From contig NC_031477.1 of assembly GCF_000006565.2 (NCBI RefSeq), forward strand, positions 3,318,043-3,382,042: a DNA stretch of 64,000 bases, written 5' to 3'. The number at the start of each line of letters is the position of its first letter. Within the stretch, counting starts at the first letter, position 1. Below, in pieces: positions 12,411-24,898 of this stretch. This stretch comes from Toxoplasma gondii ME49. Lineage: Eukaryota > Apicomplexa > Conoidasida > Eucoccidiorida > Sarcocystidae. A program made the translations under genes and the position numbers. Under the pieces are notes generated by a model that saw nothing but the letters and a program-made list of their open reading frames with translations, was not told where the DNA came from and searched no databases.

Positions 12411-13124
12411 GTGTATGTAACATGCATATATATATATATATATATGCATGTGTATGTATGTATGGAAGAAAAGGATGATGTACGTGTCACCTTGCGAGCA
12501 TGGCTGTAGCTGTATGTGTAGGCGGATGCGGGATCGAGGGGATGTCTGTGTGGCTTTCTTCTTGAAGGAAGGTGAGATTTTTAGGGCAGGAAGCTGTTTG
12601 TGAAGACTTTTCCTTTTCAAGTGCGGTCGTGCGGGCAAGATTTTCGTCTCTCTTTGCTTCTGCGTTCAAACGCGCTTCTCTCTGTGTTGTGTCTCCAGCG
12701 TTAGTCTGTCGAGGAAGAAGTGAAGAGGAATGAACCGCAGGAAACCTCGTACCTTCGCTCGTTCACGAAAGCACCAGACCTGGGGTGTGTTTGTCTGCGG
12801 CTTCCTTCTCGTCTTCCGACTGGAGCTGTCAGACCAACATGGCTCTTGACGCACTGACAAGCTCGTCTCTTCCTCTGTTCCATTTTTCGCGTATCGCCTG
12901 TTGGGCGCAAGACGCTTCCTCCGTTCTCCCTCGACAAACCAGAAAAGTTCTAAAAGCATGTGTTCACTCTCATGTTCAGTGCATAAAAGAGACACGGACC
13001 ACGAAATTCCTTGAGCCCCAGACTTCTTTTTGTATACATGGGTTGCGACACATACACATATTTTTGTTTGAATGCATGCGCAGATTCACATGTCAAAGCA
13101 AACAGATGTACACGAGACTACATA

Positions 13125-13161
<37 letters not shown>

Positions 13162-13256
13162 ATATTAATATGTGAATGGAGATAGATGTATATGCAACTG
13201 GGTATGCATACATATGCATCTGCCTGTTGCGTGTGATGTTCAAGAAACTCCAAAAG

Positions 13257-13295
<39 letters not shown>

Positions 13296-14423
13296 GCGTA
13301 AATGTGACTGCAGATAGTGAGAGACAAGCATATGCAAAGATGCATATGTCTCTGTGAACGCGGGTATGTGTATTTGTGATCAGAGATGCACGTATGTGTT
13401 GTTTTGATTCTTGTTTCTCTCGGAGATGCATTGTATGGCTTTCTTTAGCAAGGTTGGGGGCCCGCGATGAGAGAGAAGAGGCGACGCGAGACGAGCAAGC
13501 GTTTCTCTCTGGCAAAGGCGAACAAACGTGCACTTCCATAGAGACACAAATCTTTCCATCATGCATGCACAAGGTCGCAGACGCCCACACTCTGTCGGCG
13601 CCGCATGCAGGTGCATTTCTCAGAATTTAGGAACCGTTGTCAGTTCCTTCTTCGAGAGAAAAGCAAACGAAGCTATCTGTTAGTCGCTTTGGCAAAGAAT
13701 CGCGTCTAACTGCTGACCACAGCCCATTCGAGAAAAGGAACATGCCTCTTGGCTGGAGAGAGCTGACGGCCGAAAAAAGTACCCTCCACCCTCCTTTTTT
13801 TTTATTTCATTCTGTGACCCCTCGCATCACCTCTCTTCAGAGAGCTCCTTCGCTCCCTCAGTGGTTCTCCCATTTTTTTCTCTCTGGTCTCTCTGTGTTG
13901 GACTCTGCTGCTGTGACAAAAGCGCTTTCACGAACGTAGCTCGAGGCAATCCAGCTTTCCTCTGAAGCTACTTGGATCGTCCTCTCTTTCTCCTTGTTTG
14001 CAATGACAGTCGCGACCCCGGACTAGAGTCTTCACCGTCCGTCACATACGGCCGCGCTTTCTCTTTCGCCGGCACCTCGAAAATCCAGAGTCACTCGCTT
14101 TCTATGCATGCACCTCAAAAACGACCAAGATGCCTTCTAAACGGTTTGTCGCTAACTTCGAGTTCACGCTTCCTTTTTCTCCTCACTAGAAATATGTACA
14201 TATGTATAGTCTCAACAAATAATTACATATATATATATATATTTATAACACGGGCGGAGAGCGCAACCGTCGACTTCTGGTCGAGACCCTTGAGAAGCAA
14301 GGCGCCTCCGCGTCAGCAGGCGCAGATTCTACCTGGACCTGTTTTATGTGCTTTGACTTTTCGCTCCCTTCTTCGAGAGAAGGGGGGAGGCAGAGAGTCT
14401 CCTTCATGAATTCTCTCGTGGTT
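11388..14423. other. Gene-poor interval with (TA)n tracts
   Basis: About 3 kb between the apparent end of the START-ORP gene and the 3' end of the APMAP-like gene. I see CT-rich stretches (11.7-12.3 kb) and strong (TA)n tracts at about 12369-12446, 13120-13166, 13255-13296 and 14222-14245, but no chain of phase-consistent exons. It may include the START-ORP 3' UTR. The longest frame (minus, about 11680-12423) is Arg/Glu-rich because it is the complement of CT-rich DNA. Confidence 0.6.
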
Positions 14424-17400
14424 TCAAATGGAGTCGAGCAGCGCACCGAGGGGAACCTTGCAAATGCTGTTTTTCGCAAACGAGCCTACCAACAGAAAGT
14501 GTGAGTCCGCGGACAGCTTCACATGGCCTGCGGGGAACTTTCCCCAGCTGACCAACGTCCCCTCCGACACCGCCGGACACTGAGGAGGCACTACACACAA
14601 AGAGAACAAGACAGCCAGCTCAACGGTGCGGGTAAAGAAAAGACGTGAGGAGAAGAGCAGGGAGGCGCAGAGCAGGACTCAGGGACGCACAGCGCGGACC
14701 TTCAAAACGTAATTTTTTTCTCAAACCAGGGGCTGGTAATTACGCCGTCAAGACGTCAACCAACCGAATGCGATTTGTTTCTTCTAGTAAAGATACTTGA
14801 ATCCAGGTTCATCACCTTAGTTAACTCCTTGGTTTGTTGGTTGGATAGCATCCAGCTATCCTTCTCACCTATGTACGTACTAGGATGCAGACTGAAAGGC
14901 AAACTCGTAAGTGTGTGTGGCCTCTCCTAAGCGCATGCACTCACGCGAAATCCACCGGCGAACTTTGCCTTGCGTGTCGAGGTGAAACAGATGACCGCCG
15001 CCGCCGATCTTCGTAAGAAGTGCATCCAACGCACTGCTCAAGGGTCCGAAGTCTGTCAGCTGAAAAAACGAAACAGCCTTCGACACAGAGTAAGAGTCAC
15101 AAAGTTAAATCACAGGGAGTTGTTGTCATGCGTCTGCCTCGAAAAAGAGAGACGAAGCACGCGTCTCCAGGAAAGCAAGGCATTGACGTCTCCCGTCAAA
15201 TGTTCACTGGGGAAATTGGAGTTCTGTAGACTGTTCCCCAAATTCCTCAATGGACAGCGTCCCCATCACACTGACTACAGAGCGACGAAACCCCCGCCGG
15301 TGCTCGCGACCTCTGCTTGTCGTCGCTTTTCTCATTTCTTTCTTCCTACCGGATAAAGAATCCTTCCGACCGTCTTGAGGTGCGTGAACAACAGTGCGTT
15401 GGCTACGCGTCGATGTACAGCCTTGAAGATCGACAGGACGACAGAGGGGCTGCTCCCTTTCGGGGGAGGGAACTTTTTGACGAACGCAGAACCGACCAGA
15501 AATCCCAGTCCGTCCGGAAGCTCTGTGATGTTGTCGGGGACAAACGGCAACTCTCGGACCCAGTCTTCAACTTGTCCTGAAGGAAAAGTGATCCCGCCAA
15601 GAACATATCCAGTCTAGCGTTTAAACCTCGTGTGCAGCTTGATCTTCTGCGGCTTTATGAACTTCGGTGTTCCTCTCTGTATAGAAAGTCCTAGGATCCA
15701 TCATCTCTGACACAAGCTGGCTGCGGAGAGAACAGGAAAATCCATCAAGCGCTTCTCCGCGCAGCCGGAGGATCGCGAGCAGTTCTTTCGCGCCAATGCG
15801 AACATGCAGAGGCAAAACGCACTTCGTGCGTGTTCTACGCAGACTCAATATCAATGCAGATCCCCAAAGAGAAATGTTCTACAGAGAAAGAGAGAGAGAG
15901 CAGCAAATCGAAGAGCGTCGGCTGCTACGGGTACGCTAGGGGTACGAGCAGTTTTATACATCGAGAGTTCCGCGTCTGAAAGCATGCAACACGAAGGCTT
16001 CTGAGACGGGCGGAGAACGCAGGATGTTTCTTCTGTGACAGAGCAGGCCCATGCAAGCCGGGGCCAGGACAGAACGACGGCATGGAGTGACTGAAGAGGA
16101 CAACGGAGAGTTGCAGAGAAACTTTCTTTATTAATGGAACACACTGCAAAACCATAGATGCGACTGCCAGGCGCACGCGTCTCTCGGGATGTCGCTACAG
16201 CTCCTGAAGGTGCCGCCATTGCGGCGGGGGGTCTTCTAGGATCGTTCCCTTCCCCGTTGTTCACTTCCTACCTTTCCTGGGTCCCGTAATCTGAATTTTC
16301 TTGATGCTGCGCGTCTTCGTTTCGACCATCAGAATCGCATCTCGGTCGGGCGTGAATGCGAGGCCGTTGGGGAAGTCCAGTTTGTCCAGCACGACTCTCG
16401 CTTGCTTGGTTCTGAGGAAAGAAAGTCGAGAAAAAAGGCAAACGCGACGCGGCTCTCCGCAGCCGTGTGCACGGGCGCATGCGCTTCCTGGCGAGCAACA
16501 CCAAGTCGAAAAGAACTCATGAATCAAGAAACGGGAGAAATCCGCTGTAAGTACACGGGCCGCGTTCACGGACATGTCCCGGCAGCTCTGAAGGTAATGC
16601 CGCCCGAACGCATGCAGGAAAAAATCGGGGACGGGCGTGGAGGTAGAGAGTGAACGCGGCGCAGATGCGTTGACAAGAGTTAACAGAAGTAAGCTTCCCG
16701 TCTAGGCTCACAGTGAACTCGCTGCCGAGAGGGAAAGACCCTGGCAGAAAGACAACAGAAAGACAAATGGAGGACCCAGAGACAAATGGGGAAGATGGAA
16801 TTCGGCCGGAAGAAGCGAGTACATGAAATGCGGCTCCACAGAGGACGATGGCCATTTACATGCGGGAACACTCGAGTGCATCTCAGGCAAGTATAAGGCT
16901 ATTGACGATCTTTCTTCGTGAAAAAGGAGACGCACGGTGAGATGCAAGAGACAAGGAAGCACGACATAATGAAAAGAAAGAGGAGAACTCGAAGGGGTCG
17001 AGGCTCTTCATATGTTCTTTCTTTCGTGACGAACGGTTGAGCACCTGTCTCGAGAGAGCAAGCCAGAAGCACTGAGAAAAGCTCCTCGAAGAAAAGTCCG
17101 ACTGTGTGCAGTCCTAGGATGTTTCGTCGAAATCGTGCTCACTTCATATTAAACTCCACGAGGCGGCCTGTCGCATCAGGCTCGAGAATGATGCGACCCT
17201 TCTGGAACAGAGAGTGGGAAAGGCAAAGTGAGATTGAAGAAAGAAAAAAACCTGTTTCGTGCGTTCAAAAGCAGCACACCTTTCAGCTACGCCTGAATCC
17301 TGCTCGTGCGTGACGCGAGATGCAACTGAATAAACTGAGCCAGATAACCTTGAAAAGCACGACACAGCTTGGTGCCCACCAACTGAAGCGCCCTGACTGC

Positions 17401-19866
17401 CACACGTCACTGCCCACGAATTGCCTTGTCCGCGAAAACGAAGAAGCCATGCGTGATACACGCGCTTCTGTCCACTCCGTGTAGCCCACGGCCCCATGCC
17501 CCGTGCAACCATATATATATATATATATATATATATGCGTAAACTTGAAAACTGACAGAGGTGAAGTTGGTAAGGCTCTGAACCTTCCCCGTCCTATGTG
17601 TGCGCATTCCCTTTCGAATTAGCATGAGAGCGGAGCCGCGCATGCACGTGAACCTGTAGGTGGACTTGGGAATTGCGTTTTCTGCCTTGTAAACAGAACA
17701 CCGTTTTCTGTTGGCTTGCTGCATTGCATTCAAAAGGCCACGCACCGTGCCGAAGTTATTAGTCTGCGAAGAATCGGTGAAGTACACATGGTTTCCATGT
17801 TTCAGCAGAGCGTTCGAAAAGTAGGGACGCTGTCCTCCTGCCTCACTGAGGAGGACCTCGAAGGGGGAAGGCTCTTGCAGCCGTTTCGGCTGGTGTTCGG
17901 CGGGGACGTTGACCTTCAGCAAACCCCGAAAAACGTCGCAGACAAGAAGAGTCTTGGTAGTCCCTGTTGCCGCCTCTGGATCCAGAAACTGGAGCCCTAG
18001 GGGCCGAGAGCACGAGTCTGGCGTAAGATTATTCCCCTCTGTCTGCTTCTTCTTCGCCTCCGCGAGGGCGCAAGCACCGCCACAGTTCGACCCTGCGATG
18101 CAGGGCCAGGGTACAGGAAAAAAAAGAAAACAGACCTGTGGTTGAAGTGCAGAGAGTCACGCGCATCTAAAAAGGGAAACAAAGGGCCAGCACGGTGCTG
18201 TTCGAAAGGATGTGAAACCGAAATGTGTTGTAGCCCCTATCGAGTCTCGGTGCCAGCACAGAAGATGCGTATCAACACGTGAGTCTTTCGCATGTGAATG
18301 CGACTTTCGGAGTGCAGTAGAGAAGGACGTGACAAAGCGAAGCCTCAGAGAATTCGGCCGCGGAGTGTTGAGGCGGGAGGAATGGAAAATGACAAGTTGT
18401 GGCGGCATTTTGGAGGCATGTGTCGACGAGATGCGCGAGAACCGCAGGAGAAGAAGGACGATTCGGCTTTTTTCATCCCAAAAAAGAATTCGAAAAAGCC
18501 ACTCAGCGTTGTGGAGCAGCCATGTTATTGAAAGAGCAGCCTCTTGCGGCACTCACCTAAGCATGCGATGTCGACGTAGTCATCGTCACTCAGCAGCTTC
18601 ACGATCCTCCCTGGAAGCAAGGAGCCACCAGAGAGAGCGAGGCTACAGCTCGAAGAGAAAGGGCCGAATTCAAACGCCGCTTGTGTGAGACAGACACCTA
18701 GTCAGGTGGTTTCTCATTGCTCGAAAGGAGACAAGGGTTCATGGCCATTGTTACTCCGGATAAAGGGAATGTATTTTTGAAAAAACCCTCGACAGGCCCA
18801 CAACAAAGTAGGCCCAGAAGGCGCGTTCATGTCACCAGTTCACATATTTTGTGTCTTCTTTCTACAATTGCAAGAAAGGGGAATTTGCATTTCGATTCTG
18901 GATCGCCCCTTTGTCTGCTTGTGAGGAAAAGGAGCAAGAAACGGACGGCTTGCTCATGATGCACTATAAAGCAAGTGTTGTATCAAAGGGGAACTTCACG
19001 GAGAAAAATCCTGTTCCTCGCTGACGTCAACCTCGTGTGTTTGTGCGTCCGCAAACACTGCATTTCAAAAGATGACATGGAGCAAGCAAAACAGCCGGCT
19101 CCGTGATGTTCAGCAAATGCCTACCATCGATCAATCCTGTGTAGACGCCGCCGGCAGGGTCCTGAAGAAATGCTTCAGCGCCCTGCAAAAAACGATACTC
19201 CACACATCAGGCAAGCGCCAGCGGCTACAGCAGAACCTGAGTAGAGACAAAGATGCGGAGGGTTTCAAAAATCAAACAGCAATGGAATTTTGTAGTTGGG
19301 TGTCGCCAGTGGGACAGCACGCCTTTCAAGTGCCTCAACCCAGACAGCAACTGTGAATGCCACGCTGCGCCCAGTAGCACCTCCATGCGAACTGGCGATC
19401 CAAATCATCCGATAGCCAGACGTCTTGCAGACACTGACAAAGGCATGTGCTTCGGCGATAAGGGAACGGCTTTAATAAATATAAGGCAGTGCCGCAGCAC
19501 TGCTCATCTGCCGTCCTAGCAAGCACGAGGTTCCGCAAGTCCCTTTGCTTCAGTCGCCATGAAGGCGTTTTGTCGTCGTGAGCAGCGAACGGTTCAGTTC
19601 TTACAGCGGTGAAAATGCGGATAAGAACGCAGGCCTAAAGGCTGGATCATGGCGAGCTTTACCTTCACAGCGCCTCCGTATTCAAGCACTTTCACTTCGT
19701 CAACCGTCAGGGTCTTGCGGAGAGCCAACCACTCCCTCGCCGCTTCCGAGTCGTCAACCTGCTGGAAAAGGAAATTCACAAATTGCTTTCGTCCGGTACT
19801 GGCATAGAACAAAGTGTCCAGCAGGACTGCGGCACCAACAGGGAACAGGACCGCCACGAACTTCAT
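14424..19866 (-). CDS. APMAP/strictosidine-synthase-like membrane protein
   Basis: Compl(19866-19663, 19182-19125, 18610-18557, 17996-17746, 17201-17143, 16411-16272, 15576-15350, 15059-14945, 14590-14424): nine exons, every junction in phase, 424 residues. The Met at 19866 opens a hydrophobic N-terminal anchor (MKFVAVLFPVGAAVLLDTLF). A six-bladed-propeller domain of the strictosidine synthase-like family follows: GGVYTGLIDGRIVKL (about 80-93), VYFTDSS (176-182), GRLVEFN, FPNGLAFTPD (222-231) and PDNITELPDGLGF (about 269-281). These match animal and plant adipocyte plasma membrane-associated proteins and related arylesterase/lactonase folds, with a usual length near 416. True strictosidine synthase activity is not expected. 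Location, probably ER or other endomembrane, and substrate are inferred or unknown. The gene is tail-to-tail with the START-ORP gene. Confidence 0.92.
17510..17537 (+). repeat. (TA)n microsatellite
   Basis: Short TA run in the intron 17202-17745 of the APMAP-like gene. Confidence 0.9.
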
Positions 19867-21307
19867 CGTGATACCTGTTATTTCCGATCACGTACGACGC
19901 TCCAGAGACAATTTATGTCTCTCTTTTCTTACGTGTGTGACAGGCAGACGCCGACTGTGAGTGACGGTCCGTCTCTTCGCGGGTCAAGTATTACACGACA
20001 AAGTTCGCATAGAAAGACACGCTTTGCAGTGTGTAGCTACCTCGCCTGCGTCACGAGGAACGTCCGGTGATTCAGGGAGACCGGAATGCTTCAGAACTCG
20101 TGAGCCAGCATTTAGCGACTCGCTACTCAACCCTGGAAAGAGACAATAACGATAACGGACGAAGTTTCCTTCAAAACAAGGAAGATGTAAAAACTGCAAG
20201 CAGCAGGAGCCTACTTTTGGTCAGTTCAAAGGTACAAGGCCTGAAGTCTGCATGTGGCAAAAGTGTCCGTTAGCGGTAACTTTTCTCACACAGCGCTACG
20301 AGATGGAGACGAGACAGGGGCGCTCAAGTGACTCCTCGCTTGATGATTAATCTCGGTTAGCATCTTCTGTCCAGTCGTCTTTAATCTTTCGATTGGTGCA
20401 GGCTGGTTTCAACGGGGTTTCGAAGGCACTGAAATGGCTCTGATCAACGGCCCACTATGCTGGCCTTCCGGGAATGTCAGGAGGCCTGCGCACACAGTTG
20501 TGCTCACACGCTGCGAAAAAAACAATGTGGATTAAAGGATTAAAGGACCGGTATTGCCGGCATGGAGAAGGGAGGGTGTAGCGGACGGCGACTGTCATCA
20601 ACTGCAACGCAAGACACAGAACGCCCGAGCCGATTATCACTCGACTTCTGTCTCTGGAGCGCAGAGGGGACTGTATATAGCTCCACGCATCGAGGACCCT
20701 GACTAACTTTCTGTAAGGTATACCGCAAGATGTCGCAGTCTTCCACCCGCCATGGGCAGCAGAATGGAGGTCAGTTCTCAACCGAACCCGGTCAAAACAA
20801 AGCGAAACATCATCCGTGCACTGAGAACCTGTCATCAAGCTGTTTACACATCACCACACGAACGAAGCGACTGGAAAACAGAACAGCGAACTCTTCTAAG
20901 ACCTTGCCAGCGGAGTTGAACGCCAAGAACAAGTCTACGTTTTACTATGTTCGTCGTATCGAGGCGGGTCTTAACCTCCCTCCTAGGGAACTGCGATGCT
21001 ACACAGCGTCTGCATCTTCGGGTGTTTTTATCTGCAGAGACAGGCGCAACAGCATGAGCCGGCCAACAGCTTCGTCCATACTCTCATCCCAGCAAGGAGA
21101 CTCCTTCACTGCTTGGAAACTAGCAACTCTTGCCTGACAAACCTTCAAATTTACGAAATATTCTTCCAGCAAACGCGCAGTTTACAGACCTGGTCCAAGC
21201 GTTTTAGTGCGCTGCGTTTGAAACTCTCTAGCTGCTTCCTGTGCAACTCGGCTAAAAGTTATAACTTTAGATTACTCTACCGTATTTTGAACCAGTCTCT
21301 AACCCAC
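19867..21307. other. Non-coding interval 5' of the APMAP-like gene
   Basis: Upstream of the APMAP-like start codon and presumably its promoter and 5' UTR. Candidate 3' exons of the neighbouring coiled-coil gene may lie near 20900-21000 and 20455-20515 on the minus strand (each gives an open phase ending in a stop), but I cannot choose between the alternatives. Confidence 0.45.
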
Positions 21308-21809
21308 CTAACTCTCCCCGTTTCGAGGTAAACATCGCAACGAGTTCCGCAGACCGTTGTTCCAACTCCTGAACGGAAGGTTACTGGTACCTGTAGAGGC
21401 GCATGTGCTAAGACACCGTACGGTGAGTTTTGCGGCTTCTTCTCGAAAAAAATCTAGAAGCTCTCTCTTTCGAGAGCGAATCTGCTCGAGATGCAAAGCC
21501 AGCTCGTCTTTTGACAGTTTGTGGCGGTCTCTTAGTGTTTGGAGGGCGGCAAGTGCTTGCTTCCTCAAGTGGCGCCTTCGCTGTTTCACAAAATCAAGAG
21601 TTTCATCGTAGCAGTTATCGATTGTCTTCATAAGTCGTGCCTCCTTTTGTTTCTGAGCTTCAAGAAACCTGCATAGTTCTGAACTGCTGATTGATTTTGC
21701 ATTGCGTCAACAACTACTGTTACCGATCTTGGACTAGCTGAAGGAAAGCTTGGATCTCATTTGTGCCGCATTTCTCAATGAATTGGTCGAGGTTCGGTAG
21801 GGGCTCCAT
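21308..21809 (-). CDS. Small charged coiled-coil protein, unknown
   Basis: Two exons are well supported: 21809-21724 (from MEPLPNLDQFIEKCGTNEI) and 21683-21422, with a matched phase-2 junction. The product is helical and highly charged, with segments such as FLEAQKQKEARLMK, QRRRHLRKQALAALQ and RKRELLDFFREEAAKL, consistent with a continuous coiled coil of about 115 residues. After codon ACC at 21422 there is a donor-like GTACGG. Without splicing the frame stops at 21308; with splicing, one or two short exons between about 20455 and 21000 would finish it. I do not recognise the family. A short structural or adaptor protein is the most that can be inferred. Confidence 0.6.
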
Positions 21810-22431
21810 GTCTGAAAATTTGCAGCTTGAAATCGTGTCAACTGTGATACAGCCCTCAGTGGAAATACTAAATATGCAAAAGCAACCAGCGCCAAATGTT
21901 TGCATTCCCAGCTGTATATACATTCCAGGACTGTGGCAAATATAGGTACTAGGAGCGATGTTGCACTGCACGAACTCGTTGCCAGGCGAACAGATTGACT
22001 GCACTCATTCCTTGTATCTCTCATCCCTTCAGTTTATACCCGGTGAAAGGCTGTTGAACACTAGTCGAAGAGCTTCAACTGCTCGTGTGCTGATGCGCGT
22101 CTGAATCCCATATCCGGACCCCTAAGCACACGGCCTCTTCGATTTTTGTTTATTTCCATTGGGAGCCTTGCAAAAGCCTACCACTACCCAGCTTATGATT
22201 TAGCCCCGTTCGAGGATGACACCACTAAAACTGTGGGGTGACCGGGGCCTCACCAAACACTTGTTACTCCTAAGAAGTCTCACTCTACGTATGTGGATTG
22301 GGAACAGGCGGCAGTCGCTTAGAACTCACAGCTAACCTGTCTTCACGAGCTCACACTGACAAGGGCCATTCACCGTTGCTGTGCACCGTGTGGTAACCGA
22401 AGAAGACTCGTACCGAAGAAGACACGTACAA
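21810..22431. other. Intergenic; short tandem repeat near the HSP end
   Basis: Spacer between the coiled-coil gene start and the small HSP stop codon. It ends with a short imperfect duplication of CCGAAGAAGAC (about 22396-22430). I see no gene in it. Confidence 0.55.
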
Positions 22432-23707
22432 TCACTGCACATCAATCTTTTTCTTCGTTGGTTGGTTTTCGTCTTTCAGGCCAATCGTTACTTCCAAAAC
22501 TCCTTGCTCCATCGAGGCTTTGATACTCTCCTCTTCCGCGTTTCCAGGCAGCTGAAACTTCCTGTAGAAAAATCCAAATGATCGTTCTTTGATTATATTA
22601 TTGCAATCCTGACCTAACTTGCTTTCCTCCAGCTTAGGTCGCTCGCCTGAGAGAGAAAAAGTCGACAGAGCTGCTGAGAGTGGTCACAAATTGTTGCTTC
22701 GCGATCTCGTTCAATTAGTGACCCATCCCTAGTAACCCAGCAAATTTCTCTGACAAACATAATAATTCCATTCACACGTGATTCAGTTACAGCTGCACAA
22801 ACCCCTGCAACAACGACCGTATTCCTCTACGGAGAGAGAGGACAGCATACGACTCTCACTACATCTGTGTAAAGGGAATGCTCCGTACCGGATATTGCAA
22901 GAGCACCTTTGTCCAACTCGATCTCGACGTCTTTCTTCTCGAAACCGGGAAGGTCGAACAGAAGAACTAATCGATTTCGATTGGCGTCGTAGTAGGCGTC
23001 AAGGCGAGGTCGGAAAGAGATCTTGTTGCAAATTTCCGCTGAACCTGGGCCCACTTCGAAAATTGTGCTGGGTGCGGCAACCCCGGGCATTCCAGCGACG
23101 ACAGGATACCAGTAGCCACCCTGTCCCGCCACAAGCAGGACAAAGCCGCATGAACGGTTACGCTTGCATCGAACTTCAGCCACATGAAGAGCTATCCCTG
23201 GTTTAACATACTAAGGCAGGCATTACTTACTGTTGTGCTGTAGACTACGCTACTCCCTTCAGCGAGGTGTGTTGGTGGCGCACGTGAATCCAAGTACCGC
23301 TTCACGTCTTCCCAGGTAGCCTGAACATGTACGAAACAGGTTTCGGCCGCATCTGACTGAAACAGCCATTGGTTGATTCGCATTCCTTCTCAGTCACTCT
23401 GCTGCTAACGAACTGCCTGACAGACCTGTCCTGATGCAATCAGGTGTTTGGTTCGAGGATCTTCCAATATCATCTTGCCGTGATCTTCCAAGTAGCGTTT
23501 TAAATCGTCGAAGGCGAAGTCTGTCGCTGATGTTGTGGGTCCGGTGGTGGTTCCGCACGAACTGGCCGCAAAAGAGCTGGTAGTCGTTGTTACTGGGACG
23601 CTACGGATGGTGTAAGTAGTCGTTTTTGTTGTTGTTGTTGTTCCGCCAGGAATCGTAGTAACGCGCTGAGCGACACGCGCGTCCCCCGGCCCGCTTGAGT
23701 CTGCCAT
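22432..23707 (-). CDS. Small heat-shock protein, HSP29-like
   Basis: Compl(23707-23426, 23320-23231, 23120-22889, 22646-22432): four exons, all in phase, 272 residues (about 29 kDa). ATP-independent holdase chaperone. The C-terminal half is an alpha-crystallin domain: ISFRPRLDAYYDANRNRL, LLFDLPGFEKKDVEIELD and the late hallmark IKASMEQGVLEV (A-x4-GVL). The N-terminal 94 residues are Thr/Ser-rich, with a run of ACN/ACA codons from GTT repeats at about 23620-23640. Two related segments, DDLKRYLED (about 67-75) and EDVKRYLDS, lie in exons 1 and 2 and look like an internal duplication. Size, domain order and its place two genes from cathepsin C fit the Toxoplasma HSP29 locus as I recall it. The start codon is the first Met of a clean exon. 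Confidence 0.9.
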
Positions 23708-24898
23708 GGCTGATGTAAAAAGAAAATAGGGGACAGTCTACAACTACAAAACATGTGGAAAAGCCGGAAGCAGTAGACACAATTACGCGTTTCAACCGTC
23801 AGGTACCGAACGGAATGTGAAACTTCAGGCTGTGGCTCACTGGTGTGTGAGTCGGTGCAGTCGTCGCTGATGTCACGATGGAATCAGGCCGCCGTTCATC
23901 GAGCTCACCTTTAGCCGCGTCGCCCGCGATACGTCACGCGCCTACAAGCGGCGGGTTCACCTCAGCATGGCATAGACCATATTCTTATAAAACCAATAAC
24001 AGGACCAAGAGGACTCATGTTGAAGGCCTTTTTGGGATCTGTTAAGTCGGGGTACACGTCTTCTTCGATGGGACTGTGAGGTGGGGGGTGACGAAGTATA
24101 CCGAGGCGGCCGCAGAATCGTATGTCGAGTGCAGTACGTAGGACGGCTTCCATCTGACTAGCCTCAGCCGGTTTGACGTGCAGACATCGACTGCATGCAA
24201 GCGTTCGCTGTCGAGTCGCCACCTCTTCGTACTTTCGCGGCAGCTGCTCTTAACTATGGCTTCCGTCCTGCACCATTCAAAGAAACCTAGTTTATGTATT
24301 TGCTCAAAGAGTGAAGTTGCAAGGAAGGGGACCAACGTCTGCATGGTGGTAGCTTCGTAGGGGCCTTGACTTGAGCCAGTGTGGTTCCGGACACCGTGCC
24401 GCACAAAAATCGTTGCGATGACGTGTGTGATACCAAGTTCCTCAATTCTAGGAGTTTTGTGTCATTCAGTAGAAAAGCGATATCGAGGAAAGACAACAAA
24501 GCATCCTACGTGTGTCTGCCGGTCTGGGCGCTCTGGTGTACAGGCGGGACACCTGTGCTGGTCTTCATGTGGCAGTGCAGACCCCTCCTGGTTACCTTTT
24601 CGAACCGAGAAGCGCATTTTTTTCAGTAAAGAATGGTAACAGCAAGCCTGGTAACCGCAGTGCTTTCGCTATTCGAGGCGGCGGACGTTTAATGTGACCG
24701 AAAGCAATATAAGCGTGAGGAGTGTCCCTTGTCTGACGGTTTTGGTGGTGATTTTTTGTGGCGGAGCCTTGTCCGCTAGGGAGACGAATGTCGGAAGGCA
24801 CCAAGAAGACAGTGACTACCAGTTTTTAGCGGCAGTGTCATTTCAGCAGCAGGAATCCTCCGCCAGTCGCCATGATTCGCGTTGTCAGGTGAACAGGA
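23708..24898. promoter_or_regulatory. Shared divergent intergenic region
   Basis: About 1.2 kb between the start codons of the small HSP (minus) and the ubiquitin-like membrane protein (plus). Any promoters for both genes must lie here. I see no TATA-like consensus and no convincing coding frame. Short frames at 23962-24404 and 24379-24697 lack splice support. Confidence 0.5.

Noticed and set aside
11680..12423. 247-codon minus-strand Arg/Glu-rich frame
   Set aside because: Composition is explained by complementing CT-rich DNA and a (TA)n tract; no domain and no splice support.
13086..13345. Frames with YIYIYI runs
   Set aside because: Simple (TA)n repeat translation.
16517..16855. Minus-strand frame with a propeller-like stretch (SEFTVSLDGKLTSV)
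   Set aside because: It falls in an intron of the APMAP-like gene; exons 17201-17143 and 16411-16272 join directly in phase.
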